NCBI GenBank assembly: GCA_965199945.1
Contig: OZ241354.1
Location: forward strand, 1,674,001-1,738,000
Length of the DNA: 64,000 nucleotides
Direction of reading: 5' to 3'
DNA from: VXYL01 sp965199945
GTDB lineage: Bacteria; Pseudomonadota; Gammaproteobacteria; Pseudomonadales; Azotimanducaceae
Shown here: piece after piece, positions 17,735 to 26,990 of the stretch
Layout: each line of letters opens with the position of its first letter
Position numbering within the stretch: position 1 is the first letter of the stretch
Program-made: the position numbers and the translations under genes
The notes under the pieces: generated by a model
Told to the model about the DNA's origin: nothing
Database searches by the model: none
The model's input: the letters and a program-made list of their open reading frames with translations, nothing else

Positions 17735-19240
17735 ATGATCGCTCCTCGTCTCCAGATGGCCGGCCGGCCTTCGTTGCTTTTGGCTGGTGGCGTCGTCTTG
17801 TTCGCTGCCGTCGGCGCCTGTCTTTGGCTGCTGGTCGCGCACCGTTCGCCCCCGGCGGTCGAACGCGCTTCTGTCGCGATCGCGCCATCTTCTGCTCCTT
17901 CCCCGCCGCCACGCGTCGTCGCCAAAGCCGCTGCCACGCCCGTCGCGTCGGAAACGCGCATCCGGCGCGGCCCCTTGGAGCCCTACGAAGTGCTCGGCAA
18001 CATCGAATGCACGATGGTGGAGGCGAGCCGGGTCGACGACATCGCGCTGGTGATGTTGCCGACGGAAGACGGCGCACGATTCTCGGTTGTCGACAGCGAA
18101 GGGACGGCGCTCTGGGACGACGTGCCGTTCGAGCCGCACTACTACGGCCTCGGGAAGCAGGAGGACGGCACGCTGGTGGTCGGGTTGGCCGATCTGCGGC
18201 TCGGCTCCAAGACGTTCCGCCCGATGGACTCCCCGGAACCGCTGCGCGTCTATGTGGGCGAGGTCGCGGTCTACGAGACGGCCAAGGCATGGGACTTCGC
18301 CGTGGCCGGGGACGGTTCCTCCTTTGCGGTTCACGAGCCGTACGGCGGCGGCGCTTCGCGGCTGGTCGTGCATGATCTTGCCTCGGGGGAAGAGAGACAC
18401 TTCGACCTGGGCACCGGCAAGTCGCGCACCAACGCCTACGAAGCCGATTACATGCTCGACTACACCCTGGATGGACGCGAGGTCGTGTTCACGCCGGCGC
18501 ACGCCGACGCGCAGGGCATCGGCGACTACGCGTTCTACCCGGTTGGCGACGGGCGGACGAAGGGCGTCACCGTGGAGAACAGCTTGAGCGCGGTGCTCGT
18601 CTCGAGCGCGGAGGGCTATTTCGTTGACCGGCCGGCCGATCTGCAGCCCGACGACCAAGGCCATGTGTGGGAAGTCGCCAAGCGCCGGTTCGACGCCGCA
18701 AGCGGCACGGTGGAGGACGTGTGGCGCCACCGACTGCGCCTGGGCAGATTCGACGGAACGATGTTCGTCTCAGACGACGGACGCTGGCTGGGCCTAGACA
18801 GCTGGAACCTCCATGTGCTGGACACCGAGACCGGCGACGTCGCCTTCAGCTACCCGACCGTGCAGCGGTCCGAACAATTGGCCCGGCTGGCGAGCTTGGG
18901 CGAAGACGCTTCGCCGGCCGACCTCGGCCCAATCGGGAGCATCTGGTTTCGAGGCGACACGATGCGGTTCTTGAGGACTTTCGGCAACAACATGAACTGT
19001 GCAACGCCAGTCGGGGAGGAATACGACCGGACGCGGTACCGGCGCTGCGTCAGGTACAACCGCAACCGAGGCCGGTACCGCGAGGTGGTCGACGTCTACG
19101 ACCTCAACGCCCTCGCCATGGATGCCCAGCCGGCCTATCGGACCGCAACCTACCGCCACGAAGGCGGCTGCGTGGCGAGCACCCTGCCAAGTCGCGGATT
19201 GCAGAGCGTTGATGGAAAACTGGCGTATCTAGGCGGCTAG
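17735..19240 (+). CDS. Membrane-anchored protein with beta-propeller-like exterior domain, unknown function
   Basis: A 501-residue protein from the ATG at 17735. An in-frame ATG at 17756 is also possible; the frame upstream to 17576 overlaps the divergent gene and is probably not translated. One membrane segment (about 12-35) anchors it, followed by a low-complexity Ala/Pro/Ser linker to about 70. The remainder consists of repeated strand pairs with motifs such as VVHDLASGE and LHVLDTETGD, typical of WD40/PQQ-type propeller blades. Four cysteines in the last third may form disulfides. No catalytic motif is seen. Probably periplasm-facing. Confidence 0.6.
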   Translation: MIAPRLQMAGRPSLLLAGGVVLFAAVGACLWLLVAHRSPPAVERASVAIAPSSAPSPPPRVVAKAAATPVASETRIRRGPLEPYEVLGNIECTMVEASRVDDIALVMLPTEDGARFSVVDSEGTALWDDVPFEPHYYGLGKQEDGTLVVGLADLRLGSKTFRPMDSPEPLRVYVGEVAVYETAKAWDFAVAGDGSSFAVHEPYGGGASRLVVHDLASGEERHFDLGTGKSRTNAYEADYMLDYTLDGREVVFTPAHADAQGIGDYAFYPVGDGRTKGVTVENSLSAVLVSSAEGYFVDRPADLQPDDQGHVWEVAKRRFDAASGTVEDVWRHRLRLGRFDGTMFVSDDGRWLGLDSWNLHVLDTETGDVAFSYPTVQRSEQLARLASLGEDASPADLGPIGSIWFRGDTMRFLRTFGNNMNCATPVGEEYDRTRYRRCVRYNRNRGRYREVVDVYDLNALAMDAQPAYRTATYRHEGGCVASTLPSRGLQSVDGKLAYLGG

Positions 19241-19249
19241 GTTTCACCC

Positions 19250-20950
19250 CTATGGAGCGCCTTCGCCACGGTCCACGTCGCGCCAGTAGTCCCGCACCGT
19301 CTGCTTCATGTCGCGGCGCAGGAGCATGATGCCGAGGAGGTTCGGGAGGGCCATGAGCGGCAGCGTGATGGCGGAGATGAGCCAGACGAGGGAGGTGTCG
19401 GAGATCGCCGCGATGAAGAACATGGCGACGTAGGCCAGTCGGTACCACAGCACGGCCCGGGTGTCGCCGAAGAGATAGGTCATGGCGCGGTCGCCGTAGT
19501 AGGACCACGCCACCGCGGTACTGAACGCGAACAGCACGAGGCCGATCGTCACCGCGTATTGGCCGTAGATGCCGAAGAAGCTGCGCTTGAACGCCTCCGC
19601 CGTCAGTTCCACCGAGTGGAGCAGCGAGGCGCCGCGCACCGTCAAGTCCTCCACAAGCGCGCCGTCAACGATGGTGATGGCGCCGGCGTAGGGTGCGCCG
19701 TCGCTCTCGAAGCGCACGTTCTCGGCCACCGAGCGGTTGTGCAGGATGGTGATGTCGGCGTCCCGCAGTCGGCCGTCCACGACCGCGAACGTGCCCTCCG
19801 CCAGCGGCACGGCCGAGTGGGCGCTGGGGAAGATCGAGCCGAGGGGGTGGACGCCGCTGTGCAGATGCGCGTAGAGCGCTTGAACGTCTTCGGGGTTCTG
19901 GTCGCTGTAGACGCCGGCGAGGTATTCGGTGTCCGTCACCTGGAACTCGGTGTCGAACTTCTCCTGCCAGACGCCGGAGGAAAGGATGACGATGCCCGTC
20001 AAGGTGCAGATGACCAGCGTGTCGATGAACGGCTCGAGCAGCGACACCAGGCCTTCGGAGACCGGCTCGTCGCCGCGCGCCGACGCATGGGCGATGGGGG
20101 CGGAGCCCTGCCCCGCCTCGTTCGAGAACAGGCCGCGGTTGACGCCGCGGTTGAAGGCGTAGGCAATCGACGCGCCGAGGAAGCCGCCGGTGGCCGCCGA
20201 GCCGGTGAAGGCGTCCCGGAACACCGCCAGGAACGCACCGCCGACGTGCTCGTAGTTCGCGGCGAGCACCGCGAATGCGCCGATCGCGTACAGGACGCCC
20301 ATCAGCGGCACGATGGCCGAAGCGACTCGGGCGATGGTCTTGATGCCGCCGACGATGACCAGCAACAGCAGTGCGGCGAGCACCAGCCCGCTGGCCCACT
20401 GCGGCACGTCGAAGGAGGCGTTGAGGCCGGCCGCCAGGCTCGCGCTCTGCGGCATGTTGCCGGAGCCGAGCGTGCTGAGCACCGTGGCGACGGCGAACAG
20501 CACCGCCAGCCACTTCATATTCAGGCCGCGTTCCATGAAGTACATCGGCCCGCCGGCCATCTCCCCCTTGTCGTCCTTCACGCGGTACTTGTGGGAGAGC
20601 GCGACCTCCACGAACTTGGTGGTCATGCCAAGGAACGCCGTCATCCACATCCAGAACAGCGCCGCCGGGCCGCCGAGGAAGATGGCGAAGGCCACGCCGG
20701 CGATGTTGCCCGTGCCGACGGTGCCGGAGAGCGCGGTGGAGAGCGCCTGGAAGTGCGAAGTGTCGCCCTCGGCATCCGGGCGCGTGTGGCGGCCGAGGAG
20801 CACGCCCCAGGCGCGCTTGAAGTAGCGCAGTTGCGGAAAGCCCAGGTAGAGGGTGAAGAACAGCCCCACGCCGAGCAGAACGTAGGGGAAGTAGGCCGCG
20901 GCGCCGAGCCAGCTGTCGACCTCCCGCAGGATGGCTTCGAGCAGGTTCAC
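19250..20950 (-). CDS. Alanine/glycine:cation symporter (AGCS family, AlsT-like) with large insertion
   Basis: Inner-membrane sodium-coupled uptake of alanine or glycine. Family motifs are clear: the GTGNIAGVA motif near residue 79, FWMWMTAFLGM, GGPMYFMERGL, NRGLFSNEAGQGSAP at about 271-285 and FAFSTAVAWSYYGD. The length is 566 residues, against roughly 450-480 for usual members. The excess is a single insertion, about residues 330-445, between two membrane helices, with strand-rich, beta-helix-like text (DADITILHNRSV, VEDLTVRGASL). It starts with the GTG at 20950. It lies 64 bp after the alkaline phosphatase gene on the same strand. Confidence 0.9.
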   Translation of the reverse strand: MNLLEAILREVDSWLGAAAYFPYVLLGVGLFFTLYLGFPQLRYFKRAWGVLLGRHTRPDAEGDTSHFQALSTALSGTVGTGNIAGVAFAIFLGGPAALFWMWMTAFLGMTTKFVEVALSHKYRVKDDKGEMAGGPMYFMERGLNMKWLAVLFAVATVLSTLGSGNMPQSASLAAGLNASFDVPQWASGLVLAALLLLVIVGGIKTIARVASAIVPLMGVLYAIGAFAVLAANYEHVGGAFLAVFRDAFTGSAATGGFLGASIAYAFNRGVNRGLFSNEAGQGSAPIAHASARGDEPVSEGLVSLLEPFIDTLVICTLTGIVILSSGVWQEKFDTEFQVTDTEYLAGVYSDQNPEDVQALYAHLHSGVHPLGSIFPSAHSAVPLAEGTFAVVDGRLRDADITILHNRSVAENVRFESDGAPYAGAITIVDGALVEDLTVRGASLLHSVELTAEAFKRSFFGIYGQYAVTIGLVLFAFSTAVAWSYYGDRAMTYLFGDTRAVLWYRLAYVAMFFIAAISDTSLVWLISAITLPLMALPNLLGIMLLRRDMKQTVRDYWRDVDRGEGAP

Positions 20951-21014
20951 TCGACGCCTCGCGCAATCTCTCGCCGCGCCCAGACGCGCGCCGACCGCAA
21001 GGCCCGGCCTTGGC

Positions 21015-22427
21015 TCAAGGCCCTGCCTCGGCGCCGAACAAAGCGGCGCGCATCACGCCGTGCAGTTCGTGCTGATCCATCACGCCGCGCACGCCCTCCG
21101 CTCCGACCCCGAGCGCATAGGCCGCCACGTCTTCGCCAGCGTGGGTTTCGGCGAGCATCGGATGGGTGGCGCGCTGGCGGTAGTCCGCGTGACTCGGCGG
21201 CAGTTCTTCCGCTGCTTCAGCGCCACGGCCTGCGGCGCTGCGGATCGCGCCTGGGCCGTTGGCATAGCCGAGGGTCGTGTACCGCGTGCCTTGGGCGTCC
21301 TTGGCGTCTTCCCCGTCCGGCCCGACGACGAAGCCGAGGATGGGATTGCCGCGCGCCGGATAGCCGGCGATGGTCAGCGTGTGGCTGTGGTCCGCGGTCA
21401 CAAGTATCAGCGTGTCCTCCGGATCGGTCATGGCAACCGCCTCCTGCACCGCTTCGGCGAAGGCGATGGCGTCCGTGAGCGCGCGGTAGGCATTGCCGGC
21501 GTGATGGGCGTGGTCGATGCGCCCGCCCTCGGCGATGAGCAGAAAGCCGCGTTCGCTTTCTTCCGAGCGAGCCAGGCGCGCGATGGCGAAGCGCGTCATG
21601 GCGGCGAGCGAGGGTTCGCCGCCGAGGTCCGCTGCCCGGTCCGCCTCGAACTCCATGTGCGATTGCTCGAACAGGCCGAGCACTTGGCCCTGCGCGGGCA
21701 GCGCCTCGAATCCGGCCAGGTCGTAGACGTAGCGCCGGTGCTCGCGCTCGCCGAGCCACTCGGCGACGAGATCCCGCCCGTCCCTGCGATAGCCCGTGCT
21801 GTCGGCTTCCTCCGGGTCCGCGGCCGTCGTCGGCAGGAACATCGCCCGGCCACCCCCGAGCACCACGTCCACGCCATCGCCGTAGGGAAACTCCACCAGC
21901 TGCCGGGCGATGTCCGCGCAGACGCCTTGCGCTTCCGCCGGCACCGCGGCTTCCCAGTTGCGGTCGGCGGCGTGGGCGTAGGCGGCGGCAGGGGTCGCAT
22001 GGGTGACCCGCGCCGTGCTCACGATGCCGGTCTTGTAGCCGCGCTGCTCGGCTTCCTCCAGCAGCGTCGTCAGTTCATGCTCGCGGCTGCCCTGGCAATC
22101 GCCGCGTTCGGCTTGCGGGCCGATGCTGAGCACGCCGGCGCGCGTTCGCTGTCCCGCGATCAACGCCGTCATGGTGCCGGCCGAGTCCGACACCTGGGCA
22201 TCGACGTTGTAGGTCTTCACCAAGGCGACGTTGGGGAAGCGCTCGAACGCGAGCAGGTTCTCCTCGCCGCTGCCGCCCTTGTTCTGGCCGTCGAGAATGC
22301 GCGCCGCGGTGACCGTGGAGACGCCCATGCCGTCGCCGACGAAGAGAATCACGTTGCGCGGCGCGGCGGCGCCCACTGCCGTCAAGGCCAATGCCATGCA
22401 GAACATCGCTGACTTCACGACTTTCAT
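21015..22427 (-). CDS. Alkaline phosphatase (PhoA family), secreted
   Basis: Periplasmic phosphomonoesterase releasing phosphate from organic esters. It has 470 residues with a signal peptide (about 1-21, cleavage after VGAAA). The metal site and nucleophile are visible: FVGDGMG (Asp ligand), VSDSAGTMTAL (nucleophilic Ser), EGGRIDHAHHAGN and TADHSHT. Together these give the two-zinc/one-magnesium set expected. The ATG at 22427 follows an AGGGGA ribosome-binding site. It lies 28 bp after gor and is probably cotranscribed with it. Phosphate control is possible, but no Pho box could be identified by eye. Confidence 0.92.
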   Translation of the reverse strand: MKVVKSAMFCMALALTAVGAAAPRNVILFVGDGMGVSTVTAARILDGQNKGGSGEENLLAFERFPNVALVKTYNVDAQVSDSAGTMTALIAGQRTRAGVLSIGPQAERGDCQGSREHELTTLLEEAEQRGYKTGIVSTARVTHATPAAAYAHAADRNWEAAVPAEAQGVCADIARQLVEFPYGDGVDVVLGGGRAMFLPTTAADPEEADSTGYRRDGRDLVAEWLGEREHRRYVYDLAGFEALPAQGQVLGLFEQSHMEFEADRAADLGGEPSLAAMTRFAIARLARSEESERGFLLIAEGGRIDHAHHAGNAYRALTDAIAFAEAVQEAVAMTDPEDTLILVTADHSHTLTIAGYPARGNPILGFVVGPDGEDAKDAQGTRYTTLGYANGPGAIRSAAGRGAEAAEELPPSHADYRQRATHPMLAETHAGEDVAAYALGVGAEGVRGVMDQHELHGVMRAALFGAEAGP

Positions 22428-22455
22428 TCGCTCGTCCCCTTCTGTCTCGTCGCGC

Positions 22456-23820
22456 TCAGCGGACTGCCTCGCGCATGGTCACGAACTCTTCCGCGGCCGT
22501 CGGGTGGATGCCGATGGTGGCGTCGAAATCGGCCTTGGTGGCGCCGGCCGTGATGGCCACGCTCAAGCCCTGGATGATCTCGCCAGCGTCCGGGCCGCAC
22601 ATGTGCGCCGCCACCACGCGGTCGTCGTCGGCATCGACGAGCAGCTTCATCATCGTGCGCTCGCCGAGCTTGGTGAGCGTGTGCTTCATCGGCGTGAACG
22701 TGGACTCGAAGACCTGCAAGCGGGGGAAGCGACGCCGGGCTTCTTCCTCGGTCGGCCCCACCGTGCCGATGTTCGGCTGGCAGAAGATCGCCGTCGGGAT
22801 GGTCTCGTAGTCCACCTCGCGCGGTTTTCCCGGCCCTTGGCCGCCGAAGAGGTTGTGCGCCACCGCCATGCCTTCGGCGATTGCCACCGGCGTCAGCTGC
22901 GCGCGGTCGATCACGTCGCCGATGGCGTAGATGTGCGGCACGCTGGTGCGGTACTCGGCGTCCACCGCAATCGCGCCGTTGGCAGCGGTCTTCACCCCGA
23001 CCGCTTCGAGGCCGAGGCCGTAACTCGCCGGCGCGCGGCCCGTGGCGAGCAGTGCGAGATCGGCTTCGATGGACTCCCCGGCGCACGTTTCGCAGCGCAA
23101 GCCGGCGCCGCAGCGGCGCAGCGCCGCCACTTGCGTGTTCAGCCGCACCGCCACGCCCTTGGCGGCCATTTCCTTCAGCACGAAGCGCCGGATGCCCTCG
23201 TCGAAGCCGCGCAGGAAGAGCTCGCCCCGATACGCCAACGTGGTCTCGGCGCCGAGGCCGGCGAAGATGCCGGCGAACTCGACCGCGATGTAGCCGCCGC
23301 CCACCACCAGCACGCGCCGTGGAAAGCGCGGCAGGTAGAACGCTTCGTTGGAGGTGATGGCGAGATCGCTGCCTGGAAAATCGGGCACGACGGGCCAGCT
23401 GCCGGTGGCGACGAGAATGTGGCGCACGGAGACGGCGGCGTCGCCAACGCGGAGTTCGTGCGGCCCCACGATCGTCGCGCGCTGCTCGAAGATGTCCACC
23501 CCGGCGCCCTCCAGCAGTCCGCGGTAGACGCCGTTCAGCCGCTCGATCTCGCGCGTCTTGTTGTCGCGCAGCGTCGGCCAATCGAAGCCCACGTCGCCGA
23601 CGTTCCAGCCGTAGCCCTTGGCGGCGTCGAAGTCCTCGCCGAAGCCGGCGCCGTAGACGAAGAGCTTCTTCGGCACGCAGCCGACGTTCACGCAGGTGCC
23701 ACCGAGATGGCGTTCTTCCGCGATGCCGACCTTTGCCCCCAAGGACGCGGAAACGCGCGCCGCGCGAACGCCGCCGGATCCGGCGCCGATGACGAAGAGG
23801 TCGTATTGATGGTCGGGCAC
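22456..23820 (-). CDS. gor: Glutathione-disulfide reductase
   Basis: FAD enzyme regenerating glutathione from its disulfide with NADPH; 454 residues. It has an N-terminal FAD dinucleotide fold (IGAGSGG), the redox-active pair in GGTCVNVGCVPKK, an NADPH fold (GGGYIAVEFAG), AIGDV in the second FAD motif, and the C-terminal active-site HPTAAEE. The NADPH side has a Tyr-Arg after the fold (TTLAYRGELFLRGFD), typical of Gor rather than of lipoamide dehydrogenase. The start is the GTG at 23820, with a candidate -10 box 32 bp upstream. gshA lies 31 kb away in the same window. Confidence 0.94.
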   Translation of the reverse strand: MPDHQYDLFVIGAGSGGVRAARVSASLGAKVGIAEERHLGGTCVNVGCVPKKLFVYGAGFGEDFDAAKGYGWNVGDVGFDWPTLRDNKTREIERLNGVYRGLLEGAGVDIFEQRATIVGPHELRVGDAAVSVRHILVATGSWPVVPDFPGSDLAITSNEAFYLPRFPRRVLVVGGGYIAVEFAGIFAGLGAETTLAYRGELFLRGFDEGIRRFVLKEMAAKGVAVRLNTQVAALRRCGAGLRCETCAGESIEADLALLATGRAPASYGLGLEAVGVKTAANGAIAVDAEYRTSVPHIYAIGDVIDRAQLTPVAIAEGMAVAHNLFGGQGPGKPREVDYETIPTAIFCQPNIGTVGPTEEEARRRFPRLQVFESTFTPMKHTLTKLGERTMMKLLVDADDDRVVAAHMCGPDAGEIIQGLSVAITAGATKADFDATIGIHPTAAEEFVTMREAVR

Positions 23821-23851
23821 GTCACTCACTCGACTACGGACAAGCCCGCGC

Positions 23852-23857
23852 ATTCTA
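23852..23857 (-). promoter_or_regulatory. Candidate -10 element (TAGAAT) for gor
   Basis: Read on the minus strand: TAGAATGCGC, the same text seen ahead of the acyltransferase gene at 815. It sits just before the GH16 stop, so gor and the genes after it may have their own promoter inside the upstream gene's end. The -35 region is weak. Confidence 0.35.
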
Positions 23858-25453
23858 CAGCGGCGCGATCCCGCAGCCGCCCTGCTGGCTGTGGGCGCAG
23901 AGAATCCTGACGTCGTCCAAGCGCACGTGGGCGGCGCCGGTGAACGCCAGCGCGAACAGGCCGAGGACGCGGTCCAGATCGACGGCGCCGTGCGGATTTC
24001 CGACGACGTCGCTGATCTGCACGGTGATCGTCGTCCATTCGTCGCGGGGCAGCTGGCGGATCGGCAGTTCCACGAATCCAGCGTTCGCCGGGCCGCTGTC
24101 CAGCCCGACGCGCAGGGCGCCCGCCAACTCTGTCGCAGCGCCGAAGATGTAGAGGTCGAACTGCAACTCGCCCGCCAAGGGCGTTGCCAACGCGGCGTTG
24201 CCCATGCCGAAGAACCGCTGGCGCGACGAATCCGCGGCACGGATCGCGAGGCGGCCGCCTGCGCTCGCCTCAATGTCCACGACTTGGCCCCGTCCGCCCT
24301 CTTCCACTTCCGAGAGAGCCACCGTACCGTGGTCGCCGATGCCGAAGTCCAGCGCGACAGCCGGAGCGTCGTCTGCCAAAGCGAGCGCACCCAGCGCGTC
24401 GCCATAGAGCACATATTGGCGGCGAAAGACGTCGCTGGCCGGCGTTGGTCGAATCGACTCGTCCACTTGGTCCGCCAAGCCGCCGCAGCCAACGCCCCTG
24501 GCCGGATCGACGGCGCACTGGTAGGCGCGCACGTAGTCGACCAGCAGTCGGCCGGGAAACGCGCTGGCGGCGGGATCGCCCGGCAGATGGCCGCCGACGG
24601 CCAGATTCAGCAACAGGTGGAAAGGCTGGTCGAACGGCGCCGAGTCGCCGCCGGCCACGTGCGCATTGGTGGCCGGATCCTTGAAGTAGCTCCAGTAGGT
24701 CGTTCGCGGAATGGTGAAGAAGTGGGCGCCGTCCACGAACCAGCGCAGTCCCGTCTCGTCCCATTCGACAGCGTAGACGTGGAAGCCGTCCGCCGGGTCG
24801 ATGCCGAATCGACCAGTCGAGTACGCGTTCAGAGGCCACGCCATGCCGTAGTGCGCCGCGCCCTGGACGAACGGCGCCGGGTCGCGGCTGTAGACCTCCA
24901 CGATGTCGATCTCCCCGCTCGCCGCCCAAGTGCCGTAGGGCGAGCGTTCCGGCAGCATCCAGAACGCTGGCCAGAGCCCCTGGCCGGGCGGCGTCTTCAG
25001 CCGCGCCTCGAAGCGCCCGTAGCGGGCGTGGAACTTGCCCGCCGTGGTGATCCGGGCGGACGTGTAGCGATGGCCGTCCACGTCTTCGCGCCGGGCCGTG
25101 ATGGCCAGATGGCCGTCGGCGACAACGATGTTCTCGGCGCGATAGGTTTGCAGTTCGGCGTTGCCCCAGCCTGGAAGGCCCTCGGCGCTGCCGTCGCCGA
25201 GCTGGATGTTCCACTTGCTCGAGTCCAAAGCGTTGCCGTCGAACTCGTCCGCCCAGACCAAGCGCCAGCCCTCGCCCGCGCTCCCTTCCTGCCCCGCCGC
25301 GGCTTCCTGCCCAGCCGCGGCTTCCTGCCCAGCCGCGGCTTCCTGCCCAGCCGCGGCTTCCTGCCCAGCCGCGGCTTCCTGCCCAGCCGCGGCGCTGCAA
25401 GCAAACGCCGCGGCGGCAAGCGCAAGCGCGCCAGCCCGTCGCCGCGTCCTCAC
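23855..25453 (-). CDS. GH16-family beta-glucanase (laminarinase-like), probable lipoprotein
   Basis: Endo-acting glycoside hydrolase, likely on beta-1,3 or mixed-linkage glucans; 532 residues. The start GTG at 25453 overlaps the halogenase stop (GTGA). The export signal (about 5-22) ends AAFAC, a plausible lipobox, followed by about six GQEAAA repeats and then the catalytic domain from WRLVWADEFDGN. The retaining active site GEIDIVEVY (E-x-D-x-x-E) is intact. A second strand-rich domain after about residue 330 resembles a carbohydrate-binding jelly roll. Last gene of the TonB-receptor/halogenase locus, which points to glucan capture. Exact substrate is inferred. Confidence 0.88.
   Translation of the reverse strand: MRTRRRAGALALAAAAFACSAAAGQEAAAGQEAAAGQEAAAGQEAAAGQEAAAGQEGSAGEGWRLVWADEFDGNALDSSKWNIQLGDGSAEGLPGWGNAELQTYRAENIVVADGHLAITARREDVDGHRYTSARITTAGKFHARYGRFEARLKTPPGQGLWPAFWMLPERSPYGTWAASGEIDIVEVYSRDPAPFVQGAAHYGMAWPLNAYSTGRFGIDPADGFHVYAVEWDETGLRWFVDGAHFFTIPRTTYWSYFKDPATNAHVAGGDSAPFDQPFHLLLNLAVGGHLPGDPAASAFPGRLLVDYVRAYQCAVDPARGVGCGGLADQVDESIRPTPASDVFRRQYVLYGDALGALALADDAPAVALDFGIGDHGTVALSEVEEGGRGQVVDIEASAGGRLAIRAADSSRQRFFGMGNAALATPLAGELQFDLYIFGAATELAGALRVGLDSGPANAGFVELPIRQLPRDEWTTITVQISDVVGNPHGAVDLDRVLGLFALAFTGAAHVRLDDVRILCAHSQQGGCGIAPL
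25285..25392 (-). repeat. 18-bp tandem repeat, six units, encoding GQEAAA linker
   Basis: Six head-to-tail 18-bp units, plus-strand CTTCCTGCCCAGCCGCGG. Five are identical; the first on the plus strand has one A-to-C change. The unit is a multiple of three, so copy-number change lengthens the linker between the lipobox and the GH16 catalytic domain without a frameshift. Near identity of the units suggests recent expansion. Confidence 0.95.
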
Positions 25454-26949
25454 GCCGCAGCACCCGGCGCTGCCTTGCAGTAGTAGTCGATGAAGCGCTG
25501 GTGTTCGGGAAGCTCGTCGGTGAGCTTCCGCACCGCGCCGTGCAGGCCGCCGAGGAACTGCTTGAGCTCGTCGTCGCTCATCATGTTGACGATGGGGTGG
25601 TACTGCTCCGGCGTGACGCCCTGGCCGAGCATCACCTGGATCCAGGAGTTCTCGCCGAACAGCTCGATGGGCAGCTTGAACACGCGCCCCGCCTGCCGGA
25701 ACAGCTCGATGCGGTGGCGCAGCGAATCCGGGATGTCCATCTCCCGGCACTGGCGCCAGAAGTCCGAATCGGCGCGGTTGGTCACATGGTAGTGCAGGAT
25801 AATGAAATCGCGCACGTTTTCGATCTCGAAGCGCATCTGCTTGTTGAACTCGTCGATGTCCGGCTGGCGAATGCCAGCGTAGGGGAACATCTGCAGCAGG
25901 CGCACGACGCTGCGCTGGATCAGATGGATGCTGGTGGACTCCAGCGGTTCGATGAAGCCGGAGGAAAGCCCCATCGCCACGCAGTTCTTGCGCCAGTGGC
26001 TGTGCCGCTGGCCGGCGACGAAACGCAGCACCCGCGGTTCCGTCAGCAGCCGCCCCTCGACGTTGCCGAGCAGGCAGCACTGCGCCTGCTCGTCGCTCCA
26101 ATGGGCGCTGGAGAACACGATCCCGTTGCCCACCCGATGCTGCAACGGGATGCGCCACTGCCAGCCCGCTTCCCGGGCAATCGATCGGGTGTACGGAAGG
26201 GGCGGCCCCGCCGATTCGGTCTGCACGGCGACGGCGCGGTCGCAGGGCAGCCAGTGGCGCCAGTCTTCGTAGTCCACGTCCAGCGTCTGGCCGATCAGCA
26301 GGCCGCGAAAGCCCGTGCAGTCGATGAAGAGATCGCCTTCGATCAGCTCGCCCGACTGCAGGCGCAGGCCGGTGACGAAGCCGCTCTCGGGATCCTGTTG
26401 CACCTCCTCGATTCGGCCTTCGCGCCGCGTCGCCCCGTTCTCTTCGGCGATGCCGCGCAGAAACTCGGCGTACAGCGACGCATCCATGTGGTAGGCGTAG
26501 TTCAGCCGCTGGTTGGGCAGCACCGCGAAGCGGCTGCGCTTGGCGGCGGCCCACTCGTTGCAGTATTCGCCGAACTCCTGGCTGATCCCCATTCGCCTGC
26601 CCTTCAGCCAGAAATGCTGGAAGCCAGCGGCCCAGCTGTCCTTGCCGGTCCAGCCGAACGAATGGATGTAGTTCTCGCCCAGATCGCGCCAGTTCTCGAA
26701 GGAGATGCCGAGCTTGAACGTGCCCTGCACCGCCTTGACGAAATCCTGCTCCTTCACCTTCAGCAGCTGATGCAGCGTGAGCAGCGTCGGAATGGTCGCC
26801 TCGCCCACGCCGACGGTGCCGATCTCCTCGGATTCCACCAGCACGATGTCCAGCGTCTTGCCCAGGAGCTTCGCCAGCGAAGCCGCCGCCATCCAGCCGG
26901 CGGTGCCGCCGCCGGCGATGACGACCTTGTGGATCTTGGCGTGTTGCAC
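25450..26949 (-). CDS. Tryptophan-halogenase-family flavoprotein (second copy)
   Basis: Flavin-dependent halogenase-like enzyme; 499 residues. It has an FAD-binding GGGTAGWM (about 13-20), the catalytic-type Lys78 in GTFKLGISF, the family signature WQWRIP at 262-267, and Glu in SGFIEPLES at about 330-337. These match FADH2-dependent tryptophan/indole halogenases. Members found beside TonB receptors in carbohydrate loci have mostly unknown or non-tryptophan substrates. GTG start at 26949 preceded by AAGGAGG. Its stop overlaps the GH16 start. Upstream it is separated from the cupin gene by an IS5-family element, which may affect its expression. Confidence 0.9.
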   Translation of the reverse strand: MQHAKIHKVVIAGGGTAGWMAAASLAKLLGKTLDIVLVESEEIGTVGVGEATIPTLLTLHQLLKVKEQDFVKAVQGTFKLGISFENWRDLGENYIHSFGWTGKDSWAAGFQHFWLKGRRMGISQEFGEYCNEWAAAKRSRFAVLPNQRLNYAYHMDASLYAEFLRGIAEENGATRREGRIEEVQQDPESGFVTGLRLQSGELIEGDLFIDCTGFRGLLIGQTLDVDYEDWRHWLPCDRAVAVQTESAGPPLPYTRSIAREAGWQWRIPLQHRVGNGIVFSSAHWSDEQAQCCLLGNVEGRLLTEPRVLRFVAGQRHSHWRKNCVAMGLSSGFIEPLESTSIHLIQRSVVRLLQMFPYAGIRQPDIDEFNKQMRFEIENVRDFIILHYHVTNRADSDFWRQCREMDIPDSLRHRIELFRQAGRVFKLPIELFGENSWIQVMLGQGVTPEQYHPIVNMMSDDELKQFLGGLHGAVRKLTDELPEHQRFIDYYCKAAPGAAA

Positions 26950-26986
26950 GGCTTGTTCCTCCTTCGATTCAGGCGCCGCTCGTCGC

Positions 26987-26990
26987 CTAG
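26987..26990. repeat. Target-site duplication CTAG, left copy
   Basis: CTAG directly borders the left end of the IS5-family element, matching the right copy at 28185-28188. IS5-family elements typically duplicate a 4-bp YTAR target. Confidence 0.85.
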
